From Pelomyxa schiedti (taxonomy: Eukaryota; Evosea; Pelobiontida; Pelomyxidae), in NCBI GenBank assembly GCA_020536535.1, contig JAHLWZ010000860.1, positions 1 to 64,000 of the forward strand: a stretch of DNA of 64,000 nucleotides, given 5' to 3'. Positions within the stretch are counted from its first letter, which is position 1. Each line of letters starts with the position of its first letter. The notes under the pieces are model-generated. The model did no database searches. It was not told the DNA's origin and saw nothing but the letters and a program-made list of their open reading frames with translations. Positions 34,110 through 47,800 of the stretch are shown here, one piece after another. A program made the translations under genes and the position numbers.

Positions 34110-35796
34110 TTACTCCTCTTCCTCTTCGTCACCTTTCTCGCCCTCTCCCGGCTCCTCGTCTTCCCCAATTTCATCCTCACCTTCCTCCCCCTCGTCCAGT
34201 TCCTCTTCTTCATCTTCGTCTTCGTCTTCCTCTTCCTCTTCCTCTTCCTCTTCCTCTTCATCCTCATCCTCATCCTCATCCTCTTCCTCGCCGTCGTTGT
34301 CATCCTCAACCTCTTCCTCATCTTCGTCTTCGTCATCATCTTCATCTTCATCTTCATTTTCCTCATTGTCACTGTCATCCTCATTGCCATCATCCTGTGT
34401 GACATTAACAGAGAACAAACAGAAAGGAAGTTAGTTATACATCAGCATTGTCATCATCCTCGTCACCGGGATCTTTTTCCCCAGTGAACCACTCAACGCT
34501 ATTGGGACAAATCTCGTTGTAAATTTCAGTGCCCACTTCAAAGTCCTCAAGTACTGCCTTCTGCAGGTCCCACTCTTCCTTTTTTATTTTGAGTCTATGA
34601 TGGGTGGAAAGGGTGAAAAAAAAAAAAATAAGTACCTCGTTTGTCATGTCTTCGTCCTCGCGAAATTCGGGTGGTGTGAAGAAGCGAAAGAAAGACAGGC
34701 AGGGTCGCCACACTCTTTTTGTTCTTCGGTCCCTTTACAGATATAGGTGAGATGACGTAACTTACCAAAAAAACCTCACTTTGTTCTTACGAGTATTCTC
34801 CGACGGGTCATGTTCTTTCCTTTTGCCCAGGTGGGAGCTGTACTAATTCCAATATTAGCTCTTGGCAAACTGCACAAAGCCTTACCCATCAGAGGTGTCT
34901 AAAACATCAAAACCTTCTTCGTTTTCGTGGATGTGGTATGTTCTGCTGAGTACCGTTTCAGAGAAGAACTCATTTGGTGCAAAATGGAAGTCAAGGCGGA
35001 ATCCTGACTGAAATATCATTTATTATACCATTGATAGGCAGAAGAAGAAAGAATACCTGTACAACCGGTTTGTCTTCAAGAGTCCCGTGAACTCTAGGGA
35101 GAGGGTGGCCTCTAATGTCGATAAGGTGGATGAGGACTTGAGCATCATCTTCGTTGAGCTCAGTCTTTCGACGCAAAATGGGATTATTTGCCAGTGCATT
35201 ATACCAGAAAAGTGGGACTCCTTTCATTTCAGCACCAGGATGACCTGCCAAAAAGAGTAAGTTTTCAAAGCAAAGTCAAGGAAATAAATACCAGGGAAAT
35301 CTTCGTTAGTTGTACAAAGGGTATGGCCAGTACACTCTTCCTCTGTCGGCTCTCGGGTGCCGGAAATCAAAGCCGTTCTCTGAGAGGAATAGTTAGACTC
35401 AGGTTTGTTAGAAGCAGAAACAAACTTGGTCATACAGCTGATCTAAGTAGGGTTGATATCTTTCCATCAGTGCAGCCACTTCCTCATTGTACTGCCTACG
35501 AAGAGCAAGATGGCCTCTCTTTTTTTTATTATTTGTTATGGCATGGCAGACATCAAAGAGTAGCACAAACCCGTAAACATTGCAGGGCGTGTATTCTTCG
35601 TTGGACAAACGGGTGCAACGAAGTCAAAAATTTAGCACGATCCGAGGGAGTACGCAGTGAGATCTCATCGACCAACTTGCCGGCAGGAGTCCCTAGCGAT
35701 TTGTTTTTTAACAACGCTGTGCGTCAAAAAGGGTGATGAGCTGATACTCTTTCTGGTCGATGTCGTTTCTGCCGCAGCTGACGCCGTGTCCATCAT
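34110..35796 (-). CDS. NAP1/SET-type nucleosome assembly protein
   Basis: The ATG at 35796 joins through a 55-nt intron (donor GTATCA, phase 1) to KLVDEISLRTP. Then come AKFLTSLHPFVQRRIHALQ and ALRRQYNEEVAALMERYQP, the long NAP dimerisation helix. Later exons supply GVPLFWYNALANNPIL, DVLIHLIDI-like and FRLDFHFAPNEFFSETVLSR, then SFFRFFTPPEF, all in NAP family order. The last exon is a run of roughly 90 mostly Glu/Asp residues ending at 34110. NAP proteins carry H2A-H2B and assist nucleosome assembly; the acidic tail binds histones. The tail is encoded by near-repetitive GAG/GAA/GAT codons. At least seven exons; internal junctions not all fixed. Confidence 0.82.
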
Positions 35797-35871
35797 CGAG
35801 GATCAAGAAAATTAAGTACAAACGAGGGTATCGTTAATTTGATCTCGTGGCAATTGAATCACTCGTTTTTC

Positions 35872-38800
35872 CTACAAATTTTTTTTCCTCGGTTCCAAAA
35901 CTGTGTTGTTGGTGAGCTCAACACGGGGCTCGGTGTGTGGAATGCCACCAGGTGGCGGTGACGGTGTATAATTTTCGATGAAGCGGTGGATGTCCGTGAC
36001 TCCCAGAAGCTGGACTGTTTCCACGTTGAATGACTGGCCATAGCACAGCATGTGCAATTCCAGTGCGGTGACCTGACGTCCCAGAACGTCTGTTTTTGCA
36101 CCTCCTTCGATCAATTTCCATATGCTTGTAGGCCGTGAATCCCTTTGAACGGCGAGGTGCAGTGCCGTGAAGCCATTTTCATTGTGCAGGTTCACAAAAT
36201 CAACGTCGCCGCCTATACAACGAAGAACGTGCCCCACATGTTCGGGGCTGCAGAAAAGCGCCGCGAGGTGAAGCAATGTATTGCCGCAGGCGCCGGGTTG
36301 CCTGATCGCGGCTGCTCCCGACTTGAGGGCTGCGGTAAGCAGCCTGATGAAGTTCTGCGTGGAGCCCCACACGATGTTGTAGTGCAACACTCGTGTACCG
36401 GAATTGTTGTCGGCTTGGCATTGGGCACCTTTCTCGCGCAGGTAGCAAACAACATCATAATGTCCGGAGATAAGAGCTTGGTCGAGGGGAGTGTTCCCGA
36501 GAGCGTTATTTTTGTTGATGTTCTTTCCGAGGATGCCCATTTCGTTCATTTTGGCACAAATGAATCTGACGAGAAGAAGATTCCCACTGTGACAAGCTGC
36601 ATGCAATATAGTGCCAAAAAAACTTTCTTCTTCGAGGTTCCAGCCTGCACGGGGAAGAAGCCACTCAACCATCGCCAGATTGCCCTTGCGCGCACTCCGA
36701 AGTAGCGGTGTTGATCCATCTGGCGAGGAGGGCATCAGTGAGAAACAACCACACAAAAGAAGAGAGAGAAGTGCTTGTGGTGGGCTTGTGGTTGCTGTTG
36801 TGCTTGTAGCAGAACGCACACCTTTTGCAGTTTGTGATACCGTGAGCCCCTGCGGGCTCTGGGTGAGCCACTTCACTGCTTCGATGTTTTCACTGTCCGC
36901 AACATAAAAAAGAGCCGAATTTCCCATTGCATCAGTTTCTGCAACTTGTGCGCCCTGCTCCACGAGCCACTTCATGGCGTCCAAGTTTCCACCCATTGCA
37001 GCGTACATCAGAGTCGTGAGTCCATCTTTGTGAGTGATTATTTTAGTTGTGTTTCCAAACAAGAAGGTAGCGTGGCAGACATACAGGGTTTTGATTTTCC
37101 AAGAACAGGCACTCCACTTGTTTTCATCTTGTTCAAGAGTTCAACTTTGCCACAGCCAGCTGCGAGCATGATGCAGTTGCACCCATCTCTGTTGGTATCT
37201 GTCATGGGTGCATGCATTTCATCCAACAACCACTGAACAATATCCATGTGGCGGGAGGACAAAGCAGTCAACAGAACCGTGTTATATTTGTCGTCCCTTT
37301 CTGAGACTATGGCGCCATTAGTCAGCAGCCATGATAGAGAAGATAGGTTCCCAGTAAATGCAGCAACCAGAATTGGTGCGGCTCCGTCTCCTGTCAAACG
37401 TTGAATTGGGGCAAAAAGAAAACACGGTGTTACCTTTTGTGCGAGCAGTGAGGGGCACCTTTTGGCTCTTCAACCATTCAAGAACATGGGCATGTCCCCC
37501 TCCCGCTGCCTGATGTGCTGCATTCTCTCCCAGACTGTTGGTTTGTGTGATTTCGGCTCCTTTCTCGGCTAAATACTTCATCACATTCAAGTGGCCCCTT
37601 TGCGAAGCATAAAGAAATGCAGTGTTCCCGATGTCATTACTTTGGTTGATGTATTCCCACAGAGGACGCGAAAGTTTGGAAATGACCCACTTGATCATTG
37701 TCAGATTTCCACACCGAGCTGCCAGTAAAAATGGTGTGTTTCCATCTACAAAAATGGATTATTTCAACGGTTTCACACCAGAACAAAACAAAAACTGTTG
37801 TGTGGCATACTTCGTTTGCATGACACATCAAGTGATGCTCCCCGTGAGTGGAGAAGCTTCATGGTTGGGAGATCACCGATATCAACAGCCAGAAGAAAAG
37901 CTGTTTGGGACAAATTGTCTTTTTCATCAACACACACGCCATGTTTCAAAAAATATTCCACAGCATCAGCAGAAGATGATTTTGCTGCCTCTGCACGTCG
38001 ATCCAGCAGCCAAAGCATCAGTGCAGTTTTTCCATCTGACAAATTGTGAAAATAAACGAATGTGACTCAGTTGTAGAGGCGTTACGTACCACTGGCTTTG
38101 GTTGTCATCGACGCTCCTTTGCTGTGAAGGTACTCAATCACAGCCAATTGTCTCCCAATGGCAGCATGCAGCAATGCGGTTCGGTCAAAGGAATCTTTTT
38201 CTTCAATGTTGCAGGATTTCTCTTCCACCAACCACATCACAACGTTCAGTTGCCCTTTCCACGCTGCACACATCAAAGCTGTGACATTGAGGTTGTCTCT
38301 CTCTTCCAGTGTCGATCCATGCAAAAGAAGCCACGTGATCATTTCAAGCTGTCCAGCAGCACAAGCGAGAAGGAGTGCTGTTTTTCCATCTGTGAAATAT
38401 GGGGATTAAGTGCGCCAAGTTAAGTGAACAATGGGTGAGTACCATGAGCCCGGACTGAAAGTGAAGCTCCCCTCTTGACAAGTAACTCCACAGTGGTCTG
38501 GTGCCCACCACACACTGCATGCGAGATGGCAGTTGCTCCGAAGTTGTCAACATCATCCACAGAATAGCCATTGTCCAGTAAAAGCCATACGGCCTCGGTG
38601 TGTCTATTCTTGGCAGCCAGCATCAATGCTGTGCAACCGTCCCTGTCCGTTGGTCGTCGTCCCGGGGAACAGCGTATTAGGCTGGCAAGCTCTGTGAGTT
38701 CACCAGCCTCTGCTGCCTTGAGGATGGCATGATTGGGTTCAAGATCCGTCAAGAGACTTGAGGATACGTGCCGAATAATTGTGCGCACAAATTCCATTGA

Positions 38801-41800
38801 AGTGTTATACCTGTTTGCCAAGCTGTAATCTCCAGAAATGGCAGCCCGGGAAATCTCTGAAAAATTTTTATGGTGTGTGCTGACTTGCAGTGTTTTTTTG
38901 AAACTTGTGCCCCGAAATGAAAAAATTACATTTACTGCACGTGAGCATTCAATATGCAACTCTTGGAGTGATTCAATTGGCACACTAATGCGCAGGGTTT
39001 GAAGTTGCTCACAGCTCGTTATGTTTACCGAACTCAAAGCAGGATATTTTTCGAGTAGATTGATAACTCTGAGAGATTGGCATCGTTCAATTGTTATTGT
39101 CTGAAGACGCTGAGATTGGCGAGGAAACGAACACTCGCACTGTGAGACACACGATGCAATAACGGTCACTTTGACAAAATGGGGATTAATGGCCAGTATT
39201 TTAGTGAGAGGTATCTCTGCTGTGTAGTTCCTCAATTTCAGCTTTGGTTGTGTACTTGGACTCTTAGACATAAAACCCAAAACTTTTTTTTGCACCACTG
39301 GTGAAGTTTCTTGCCAAACAAGTTTGTTGGCGATTTTGAATTGTAAACCACCATGCAGTTTCTCAAAAATATATGGATTTCCTTGGACAATCAAATCTTT
39401 AATGAGAGAAAGGATCCGGGAGTCTCTTTCAACTTCATGCAACAACATATTTTCATCCCTGAGGCTTGCACCCCCTCCACGCAACCTGAGAAAAGGTCCC
39501 CCATTTTTATCAGGTGGTATACGTGAAGAAAGCATCGAGCGAGTGGAAACACTGCTACTGTTGCCATGATAAAATTGTTCTCGTATCTTCTGGAATCTTA
39601 GTGCAGCAGAAGCAGTTTGGTGATCTTGGTGAAGGTCGATGTAAAACTTGGAAGCAGATTCAGGCATGACGGACTCTAAAAGTTGCAGACCAGTCAAAGG
39701 GGGACCTGCCATTCGAATTATGGCTTGTAATGAGGACATTGATATAAAGAGATCATCAATCAAGCCAGGAGGGAGATAGAACAAGGCCAGACAGCCTTTT
39801 TGGTAATAACTCTGTGCTTCTTCTTTCACTGGGAGTTCTGTTGCAATGGGTCTGGTCCACATCTCTCTTTCTTCTGGAGTGATATCCAATATTTTCCACA
39901 TATTGTGAATCTTCTCCAAATCTTTCATCCAATCCTTCATGAGTGACATTGGATTCAGGAGGAGAAACTCCTGCGATGCTGCAGAATCTATATAATTTCC
40001 TATCTGTGAGAGACAAAATATGACACTTTTCACCATCATCAACTTTTGAACGGATTTGAAACGTCCCTCAGTTCCAACATTAACTTCAGGAGGACTGAAA
40101 GCTCTGTCATTGTCAATCCCAACAAGTTTTCCTGTTCTCTCCTCAAAGATAAAGTTGTTTGGCTTCCCATCTTCTGGCATGGTGATGAGTCCCATGATCA
40201 ACAGTTTCGTGAACATTTCACTTGGAAATGGGCGATCACTCTCTGTTGCAAGATAAGAGTCGAAGGTGGGACCTTGAATTTTCTCTGAAATCAAGACTGG
40301 ATAAACCTCCTCAACAGGTGTTGGGGATAGTTTTCGAATTGTCAGTTTGCCAAAGACCGATTTTGCTGTTCCAAATCCAATGATGCGATCATGCAACAAC
40401 GAGACTGCTTGTTCATACGCTGGAATCTCAGGGAAAAACTTGAAGTAAAACACCTGGTCCTCAATGTCCACAGGCTTCACAAGATGATTGTGAGATCGCA
40501 CGTACACACTGTGTTCGAGTTCTTCTGCGATTTGATCAAGTTGAAGGCGATCTACAACCTTGGGATGAATATCTCCAGCAGCACCACCTGACAAACCAGC
40601 CAGAGCAAGTGTGTATTTATTTCCTCCTGATGATGTTTCTGATGCCTGAAATAGAAAACGAAGCTTTTCTTCAAAGTGCGCCCTTTCTTCAAAAGGGCCT
40701 GGCCTGAAACCATTGGGACTCGGAAACGATGACAAAACAGCTTGTGCCTTGTCCAGAGCAACCTTCGTTGCTTCATCTTTGGCCCTCTTCTTGCATTCGT
40801 TCCAAAAAGACACTTTGGTGCGATGGGGAAATGCACCATAAAAATGTTTCAGAGGAATGACATGAGGAGAATCAGATTCAACGGCACCACCGTCACTCAG
40901 AGAATCAAGAAAAACTTCGGCCAAGATTGGCAGAAATTTGAATTCATCCGAAGGTATCGGCTCATAATCTGACTTGTTCAAGTCCTTGCATGTTTTCAGC
41001 TGTTCCAAGAACAGGTTGAAAGATGCCAAACTGTGAAGAATTACCGAATTTGGAGGCAACCACGCTGGCGGAGCTTCTGCAACTGATGGGAGATCCTTTG
41101 CAGTTGCAGGGGCAGGGGCGGGCACGGGCACAGGCACAGGTGCAGTTGCCGTTGAAGTTGCACCATTTTGGCACAACTTGAAAGAAGACAACCACTCTTT
41201 CCATCTCTTTTTCAGTTGTGTGAACTGTATGTCACTTTCAGAGGACAAGTTGTACCGACAGAGTCCTTCAACCATGTTTTCACTGTCCGAGATAACCCGC
41301 GCAAGAAAATCGAGGTGGAATTGGTTCACAGGGGAGAAGTCAGGCTCTGGAGATGTCTCCATCATTTTTGACGTTCTGTCGATTGCGGCTTCCATCGAAC
41401 TGTCTAAGAGCCCACGGATATAACACACTGCCCCATATTGTATCGGGAAGAAGTGTTTCATCATTCCAACAGTGTTCATTGCTCCCTTGATGATCGCCGA
41501 TTGTTCAGGGGAAAAAGAGGAACGGGGAATGGGATCGTCGGGAAACGGTGGAATTTTGGGGTTTTTGGCGAGAGAAACCTGAATCTCCAAAAGTTGTTGA
41601 AGGTGGCTTTGACACGATTGCAACAGAATCCAGGGGAAAGCAGAGCCTGCGGTGCCTGCCATGCTCTCGAATTTCTTCTTGTTTTGAAGGATATTGGTGA
41701 ACAGATCCAGAGGGTGTGAAATATCTTCGAGGATGGGAAAGAAGAACAGTTTCAAGCTGCTTGCCAGAGTGAGGAACAGGTTGCAGAGAGCTTTCAGGTA

Positions 41801-44588
41801 CACGACTGCCGCTGGTGCTGCTGTTGCTGAGGCTGCGGGAGGATCACCAACCCGATTTTGTGTTGTGATGGACAGTGCACTGTCGTTCATGCCCCTCAGA
41901 GTGGACACATAAATCGAAAGTGCAATCAATTGGTGTCGTTTCAGTTGCTCCTGGAATGGTGGCCTTAGTTTTTCAATGCGAATGTATTTGCTCATGAACA
42001 TGTCCCATTGTTGGTGCGATGCTTTTTCCTGCAAGAACTCTGCACAGTGTCGAGAATACGTTTTAAAAAAGGAACTTTGCTGTGTGCAAAGGGGAACCAC
42101 AGTGCAGTACCATTGCCAAGTTTGAGAAATGTGGTCGAGGTTTCCTGGTGTGGCTGTTACCCTCTCGAGAAAAGTGGATGCCAGCCAACATTCGGTGACA
42201 GTAAGTTTTGGTGATATTTGAAAAGAAGTACCAGCACATTTTCGAGCCAAGTGATGAGCAGCACAACTGGTGAAACTTGAAAACAGTCCTTGCAGAAAAA
42301 TCAGGAATTTTTCCACCCACAGGTCTTTCTCTTCACTTTCTGCAGCATCAATGTCGTAAACAATGATTGTTTCAACTGGATTCAACAACATGTTGCATTC
42401 TGACCACCCAACGTTTCCTTTGCTGCAAAGTACAACTGAGCAAGGAGAGAACCTGACACCCAAAAGAGACTCACTGTGATTAAAGAGCGTGTCCAGAAGT
42501 TGATTGAGTGATGCCGAAAATTCCTTGTCACTCAAGGAAGTTGGGGAATTCAACAAACGTTTGTGAGGCAGCCAGAACCTGTCAACCAATTCACATACAG
42601 ACAAAAGACTGGCCGTGTCACTTTTACAACAACACGAAGGGGGTGGCAGGATGGAAATTGAAGATGCAGTCTCCAAAGCTTTCATGATGGTTTTCCGGCA
42701 TGAAGTGGCAGCAATCTCACTCTCACAATTGTTGCCTTCCGTGTTTTCGAAACTGCTGCTGCTGGTGGTGGTTTCTGAACATTTCGTCACAATCAAGGAA
42801 CACTGAGCGAGAAGGAGGAATCGCTGAAACCACCCAAGTGACGATAAGTCCTGTTGTGAACCTTTGTTCAACATCTCCAGTAAAACTGCCAGCGGCAGTG
42901 ATGCCCACTTCTCTTTGAAGAGCAGGTAAAAGTCGTTGACGATCGGGAGCAATTTGTTTCGGACTCCTTTTTCCGGCAGGTGCATGACTCGGCACATGTA
43001 ACAGTTCAGAAGCTTCGTGCAGTGTGTGCTGGCTGCGTGTTCGGCCAGAGTGGGATTCGCGTTGGAATAAAGGAAAGTGGCACAAAGCAGATCACGGGCA
43101 AAGAAAGCATCGACGATGGTGGGGTCGGCCGCACCCTTGACCTCGGTCAAGGTCTGCTGAATCCTCCCCTCAAAATATGTGGTGCTGCTTGGCAATTGTT
43201 TCCAGTGAACTGGAGTCACACGTGAATCACAATAATCTATGGACGCCATATCCAGCTCCTGATGTGAAACCAAACCCTCAACAATTTTGTTGATCTTCCT
43301 TTGGAGGCATGTGAGGTGTTGATGAAGCGACGAAAAAAGAAGATCCCCTTGAAGATCAATTTGTGGTTGCATTGCAGCAAGGAAACTGGAAAATTGTTGG
43401 GCAGTGCCACCGATTGCTGAGAGTCTGTTTTGGTGGATGTGGCTGACGATGCTGGCATAAACAACATCCAGAACTGGAAGAAGGTAATCAAAAGAAGAAG
43501 CCTCATCTGCACTGTGTATATACGAGAATAGGTGCTTGGTGTCATCTAATGCAGAAATAATAGGGAAAAAAGTTAGAGTTGGGTTTTTGTATGTGGTTCC
43601 TCTTACTGGTTTGTTTTTGAAGAAATGCCAGGTACTCCTCCCGCTCTTTGCTCAGGGGTGGAGCCGTCGTAGCTGCAGCACAATTCCGAACGGAACCATT
43701 GTCAGTACAGGTATTTAATACAACAGGTGTCTGCAAAGGTGGTGCAGTTGATGTGGGCATCTGTGTTGGAGATGGTACACGCGTGAGTGTATTGTTCTGC
43801 ACCACAGAAGGTAGAGGCCCTGCCCCCTGTGTGCCCTTTCTAGTACTAGAATTTATAGTCGTTGCTACTGCTGCTTCTGTAGTAGTAGTTGTTGTTGTTG
43901 TTGCTGCTGTAATATTTACAGTGGGTGGGGCTGGTAGATTTATTGGTGTTGGTGTACTTTGTAACACAGGTTTCTGTACAAGTTTGTTGGGCATATAAAA
44001 CACATGCACCGGGGGCATCACCACCTGCTGTGGCGGAGCCTGAGCCGGAATCCCGGTACATTGCGGAGGGCGGGGGAGCGGCTGGGCCACTGGGAGGGGA
44101 ATCCACGTCTGCGGCACGTTGGGGTGTTCGGGCGGGTGCGGGCTGTTAGGCGGCGGGGGAGGGACCACTGGGGGCGGGGAGGGCAGCACCTGGGCCTGTT
44201 GTTGCGCGGGAGGGCGCTTGGGCGGGGGCGTCGGCGGGGCCCGCGCGGGGCGAAGGGTACCTGGGAGCTGCGGGTCGGGCCGGGCCGCCCCGGGGGGCGG
44301 CGGCTGTTGGAGCCACGCGAGTGGGGGGGGGAAGGGATAGTTCGGCGGCGGCTGGGTTGCCCGCGACGGCTGCGGTATCAGCGGCGGCTCGGTTGCCCGC
44401 GGCGGCGGCGGGGGTAACTGGTACGCCACAGCAGGAGGGGGGAGCGGGGAGGGCAGCGCCCGTGGCACCGGCGGCGCACACGTGTGGTTGGGGAAGGAAC
44501 CCGTCTCAGGGCCTGGGGGGTATGGGCTCCCACCAAAGTTGTTGGACGTCACAGGGATCGGGGTTAGAGTGCCACTCGACCGTATCAT
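35872..44588 (-). CDS. Giant ankyrin/LRR protein with kinase-like domain, paralogue A
   Basis: Eight exons in strict phase 1: 44588-43607, 43545-38443, 38389-38090, 38035-37811, 37745-37434, 37390-37085, 37025-36822, 36719-35872 (about 2,758 residues). Exon 1 is Pro-rich (poly-P runs) with polyThr. Exon 2 (1,701 codons) is helical. It then has a segment VFYFKFFPEIPAYEQAV, YPVLISEKIQG, MPEDGKPNNFIFE and LVGIDNDRAFSPP, which looks like a phosphotransferase core (catalytic DGKxNN, metal-binding IDND). An LRR-like stretch and the first ankyrin repeats follow. Exons 3-8 encode more ankyrin repeats, most exons opening at the DG of a repeat (DGKTALLLA). There is no signal peptide or membrane segment. 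A cytosolic signalling or sensing role is inferred. Paralogue B is 4.9 kb upstream. Confidence 0.82.
41543..41974 (-). repeat. 432-bp block identical to paralogue B
   Basis: Every base from 41543 to 41974 matches 55050-55481 when read side by side, while flanks differ every few bases. It encodes the segment from about NPKIPPF back to FQEQLKRH in the helical region. Confidence 0.85.
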
Positions 44589-44869
44589 TTGGAAACCAAC
44601 ACTCCATCACAACCCAGAAAACCAGACTGGGTGTTACTTCTACGATTACAAAAGGATCCCCTCCATCATGACTTTGGGGTGTTCGATCCAGTTTCCCAGC
44701 AGTCCAAGTCCTGAAAGATATTTATAGGTTGGTCGCTCGGATTTCGACCCAACTTGCCCTCTCGGCACATAAACCAACTCGCAGACTCAAAAACACATCA
44801 TACTGTAAAACATCTTCGGTGGAGCGTTGTGGGTTGGAACATCCAGAAGAACCAGTAAGGCTTTGCAGA
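44589..44869. promoter_or_regulatory. Divergent promoter region
   Basis: This 281-bp gap lies between the ATG of paralogue A (minus) and the ATG of the large zinc-finger gene (plus). The plus-strand frame is open from 44729, but only non-ATG codons precede 44870, so this is treated as 5' untranslated sequence. Confidence 0.4.
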
Positions 44870-47800
44870 ATGTCCGACAGGGAAATCCAGCAAAACGACT
44901 TGAAATCCGTTGTTTCGTCTTCTACTACCCCCAACTACACTCCACACCAACGACCCAGCCCGGCCTACAATGTGGACGAGGACCTCATCGACGAGTACCA
45001 GTCCATCCAGGCCTCCTGCTCCCTCCCGCTCCTCCGCGGGTCAGTGCCGGAGCCCCCGGCCGCCTCCGCCTCTGCCTCGGCCTCGGCCTCGGCCTCCGAC
45101 TTGCAGCAGGCGGCCACGCCCGCTCGCCGCCCGCGGCTGCCCGCAGTTCCCTGGGCTCGCTGGCTCGCCCTGGTAGAAAAGACCGTCGTCGCCGAGTACT
45201 GCCACCAGCTGCCCATTAGCTCCTCGCTTGCGGCCCTCCGCTCCATGCTCTCCATGCTCTCCCTGCTCCGTGCTCGCCGTAAGCTCCTTTCGTCGTTGGC
45301 CCCCAGGCCTGACCAGTCGTCCGATGGTCATGGTGATGGCGAGAAAGACAGCGCCGACGAGGGCGTCGTCAAGGAAATGTGGAATAAGCTGCTTCCCGGG
45401 GTGGTATTTGCCTTCAAGATCTATTCCACAACTGACGTTGTTGTGGCTGCGGGGCAGTGCCTCAGTCTTCTTGTTCTCGAGGCTCATGCTGCCCAGGGTA
45501 TCTTCCAACCCAGTTTGGTCGACCTTTACGGGACACTCAAAGCCGTGTTAGATGTGGTTTCCAAATCGTCACTAGTCCCGCTGCCTATTATGGCTGTAGT
45601 CTGCAAGGTTTTGGCATCGTTGCACAAGTTATTGCACAAGGTTTATGTCACAAAAAAGGAAGAGAAGATCCTGTCCGAGATTGAGAACTACATTCGGTGC
45701 TTCAGGTCTAACTGGCAAAGAGAGCAGGGGGGGCCAGAACTAGCCGACGCGATGTGCAAGCTTCTGAGGGTTAATGGTCAGCGCCCTCGCTGGCCTCGCA
45801 CTCGAGACGTGAAGTGGGCCGCAACCCTTCTGAAGATAGACTTACCATTAAGACTCACTGAGAAGCTGGCAGTGATAACAAGTAATCTCACCAAAGATGC
45901 TTCAGCCACTGAGCACAGCTACTTACTTTTTTCCCCATCTTTGCAATGTTTGAAGCGCCACTGTTACTGCGACTGTGATCTAAGCAGCACACCCGGCAAA
46001 ATATGTGTAATTTCACACAATCTATGTGAGGCCCTGCATGCGCTCCTTCGACCCCCCAAATTTGGGGTACTCCAATCAGCACTCTCTGGTGGCCTTATGG
46101 AAGTTGTCGTAGTAGTACTGAATTCTCACCCATACACTGCTGTGCAAGTAGTTTGCTGCCAAATAATGCTGGTACTTCTCCCACATCGCCAATTCTCCAC
46201 AATCTGCCCGGTAGTTCAAGCAGTTCTTAAGGCTGTAGACCGAAGGGAGCCCCTTCAACATTTTGCCTTATCTGTTCTCCTTGCATTAGCGAACTACCCA
46301 AGGTTTGAATCACATCGAGCTGTTTTGGACACTGTGCTTTCTTTGACGACAAAAACTGATACAGCGTGGGAAGTGATTGCTAAGGTCTCTGAATCCCATC
46401 TAGAAGGTCACGAGGCAGTTAAAATTCTGCATGATCTTGTTGAATTCCTGGGGAGCAGATCTACAGCTTTGCCGAAACTGCCAGGTTACGCAATCAAGGT
46501 AGTATCACATGTTATTGGCCACATTACAGACTCGGCAGCTCTCCAGGACATATCCTGGATTTCTGAAGCTTTCTTCTCTCAATATCGCCAGCGCAACTCG
46601 TTTTCCTACTCTGAAGTGTGTACATTTATAGAGTGCATGGCACTTAAAGTTTTAAGTGTGCCACACCTGGTGAAAAGTGGTGTCCTAGATATCCTTGTGC
46701 CAGTGCTGGCGGATTCAAAAAGCATAGTCACTGGATGTAAAGCTGTGATGAGACTTGTCCAGGACGACCTCATGAAGGATGTTATTGCCTCTAAAATGAA
46801 GCCTGAAGTTATTAAAGCAATAGAAATGTTAGGACCTACTCCAACCACAAGTGAAGTCTATTATCTATGGCGTACACTTGTAGCCTTCATAACATCTGAG
46901 CGGAGTACCTATGTGCCGAGTGAACTACAACCAGTGGTCACTGCAATGTTGTCAGGCGAATTTATCATACTTTTCCCCAGGGCTTATGAACATATGTTAT
47001 TGTTGTCAAAATCAGAGTCATCTTCTTTTCTGCCTATCATGAAAAACATCCCAGAACTCTTTCCACGTAACTCCTTCTCCAAGACGGCAGCCGATTTAAT
47101 AGATAGAATGACCACATCTCTAAGCAAAGATTGCAGAAATTCCCTTCCCATACCACTTCCATTAGTCAAACTCCTTCTTGAATTCGTCTTGAGTGTTGAC
47201 GAGTATATCTCACAGAGTACATGGAGATCTCTTCTGCGGCTACTCAAATTTAAATCTGGGCTCGAAGAGGCATTGAAATTGGGTATATTAGATATACTTC
47301 CACATCTGGCAGAAAATATTAAAAAAAAGGAAAAGCATACACAGCAAGAAGCCTTGAAAATGCTAGTTCGTACCTTCAATTATCTTCAGCCGCACAATAT
47401 CCCCAGAGGAACCTTTTTGAGTTACATTCAAGTATTATTAGAGCAGTTCTCCTACCTTCAGAGAGTATCCTTTAACACAGTCTGGAGGGGAATTGCCTGC
47501 TACTTCTCAGGATCTTCTTCAGGCACCCTCTGGGAAGATGTTCTCCTCGTGATGAAGAAATGTCCATGCTTAATTAAAGTGCAAATTTTAGCATTGAAGA
47601 CCTTGCACCACAGTTTATCCCTTGAACATATCAAAGCAGTAAATCCATCAATAGAGATCATTGCCAGTATACTGGAAAGCAAAGGCAAACTCTCTAGAAA
47701 TGCCAGGTGGTGTAAGTGGGCTTTCCGTGTCGTCAAACATTCGCATCCTAGCTATCTGGTTTGCAATGTTGTAGAACTGGTGCAACGTAATTTTGTTACC

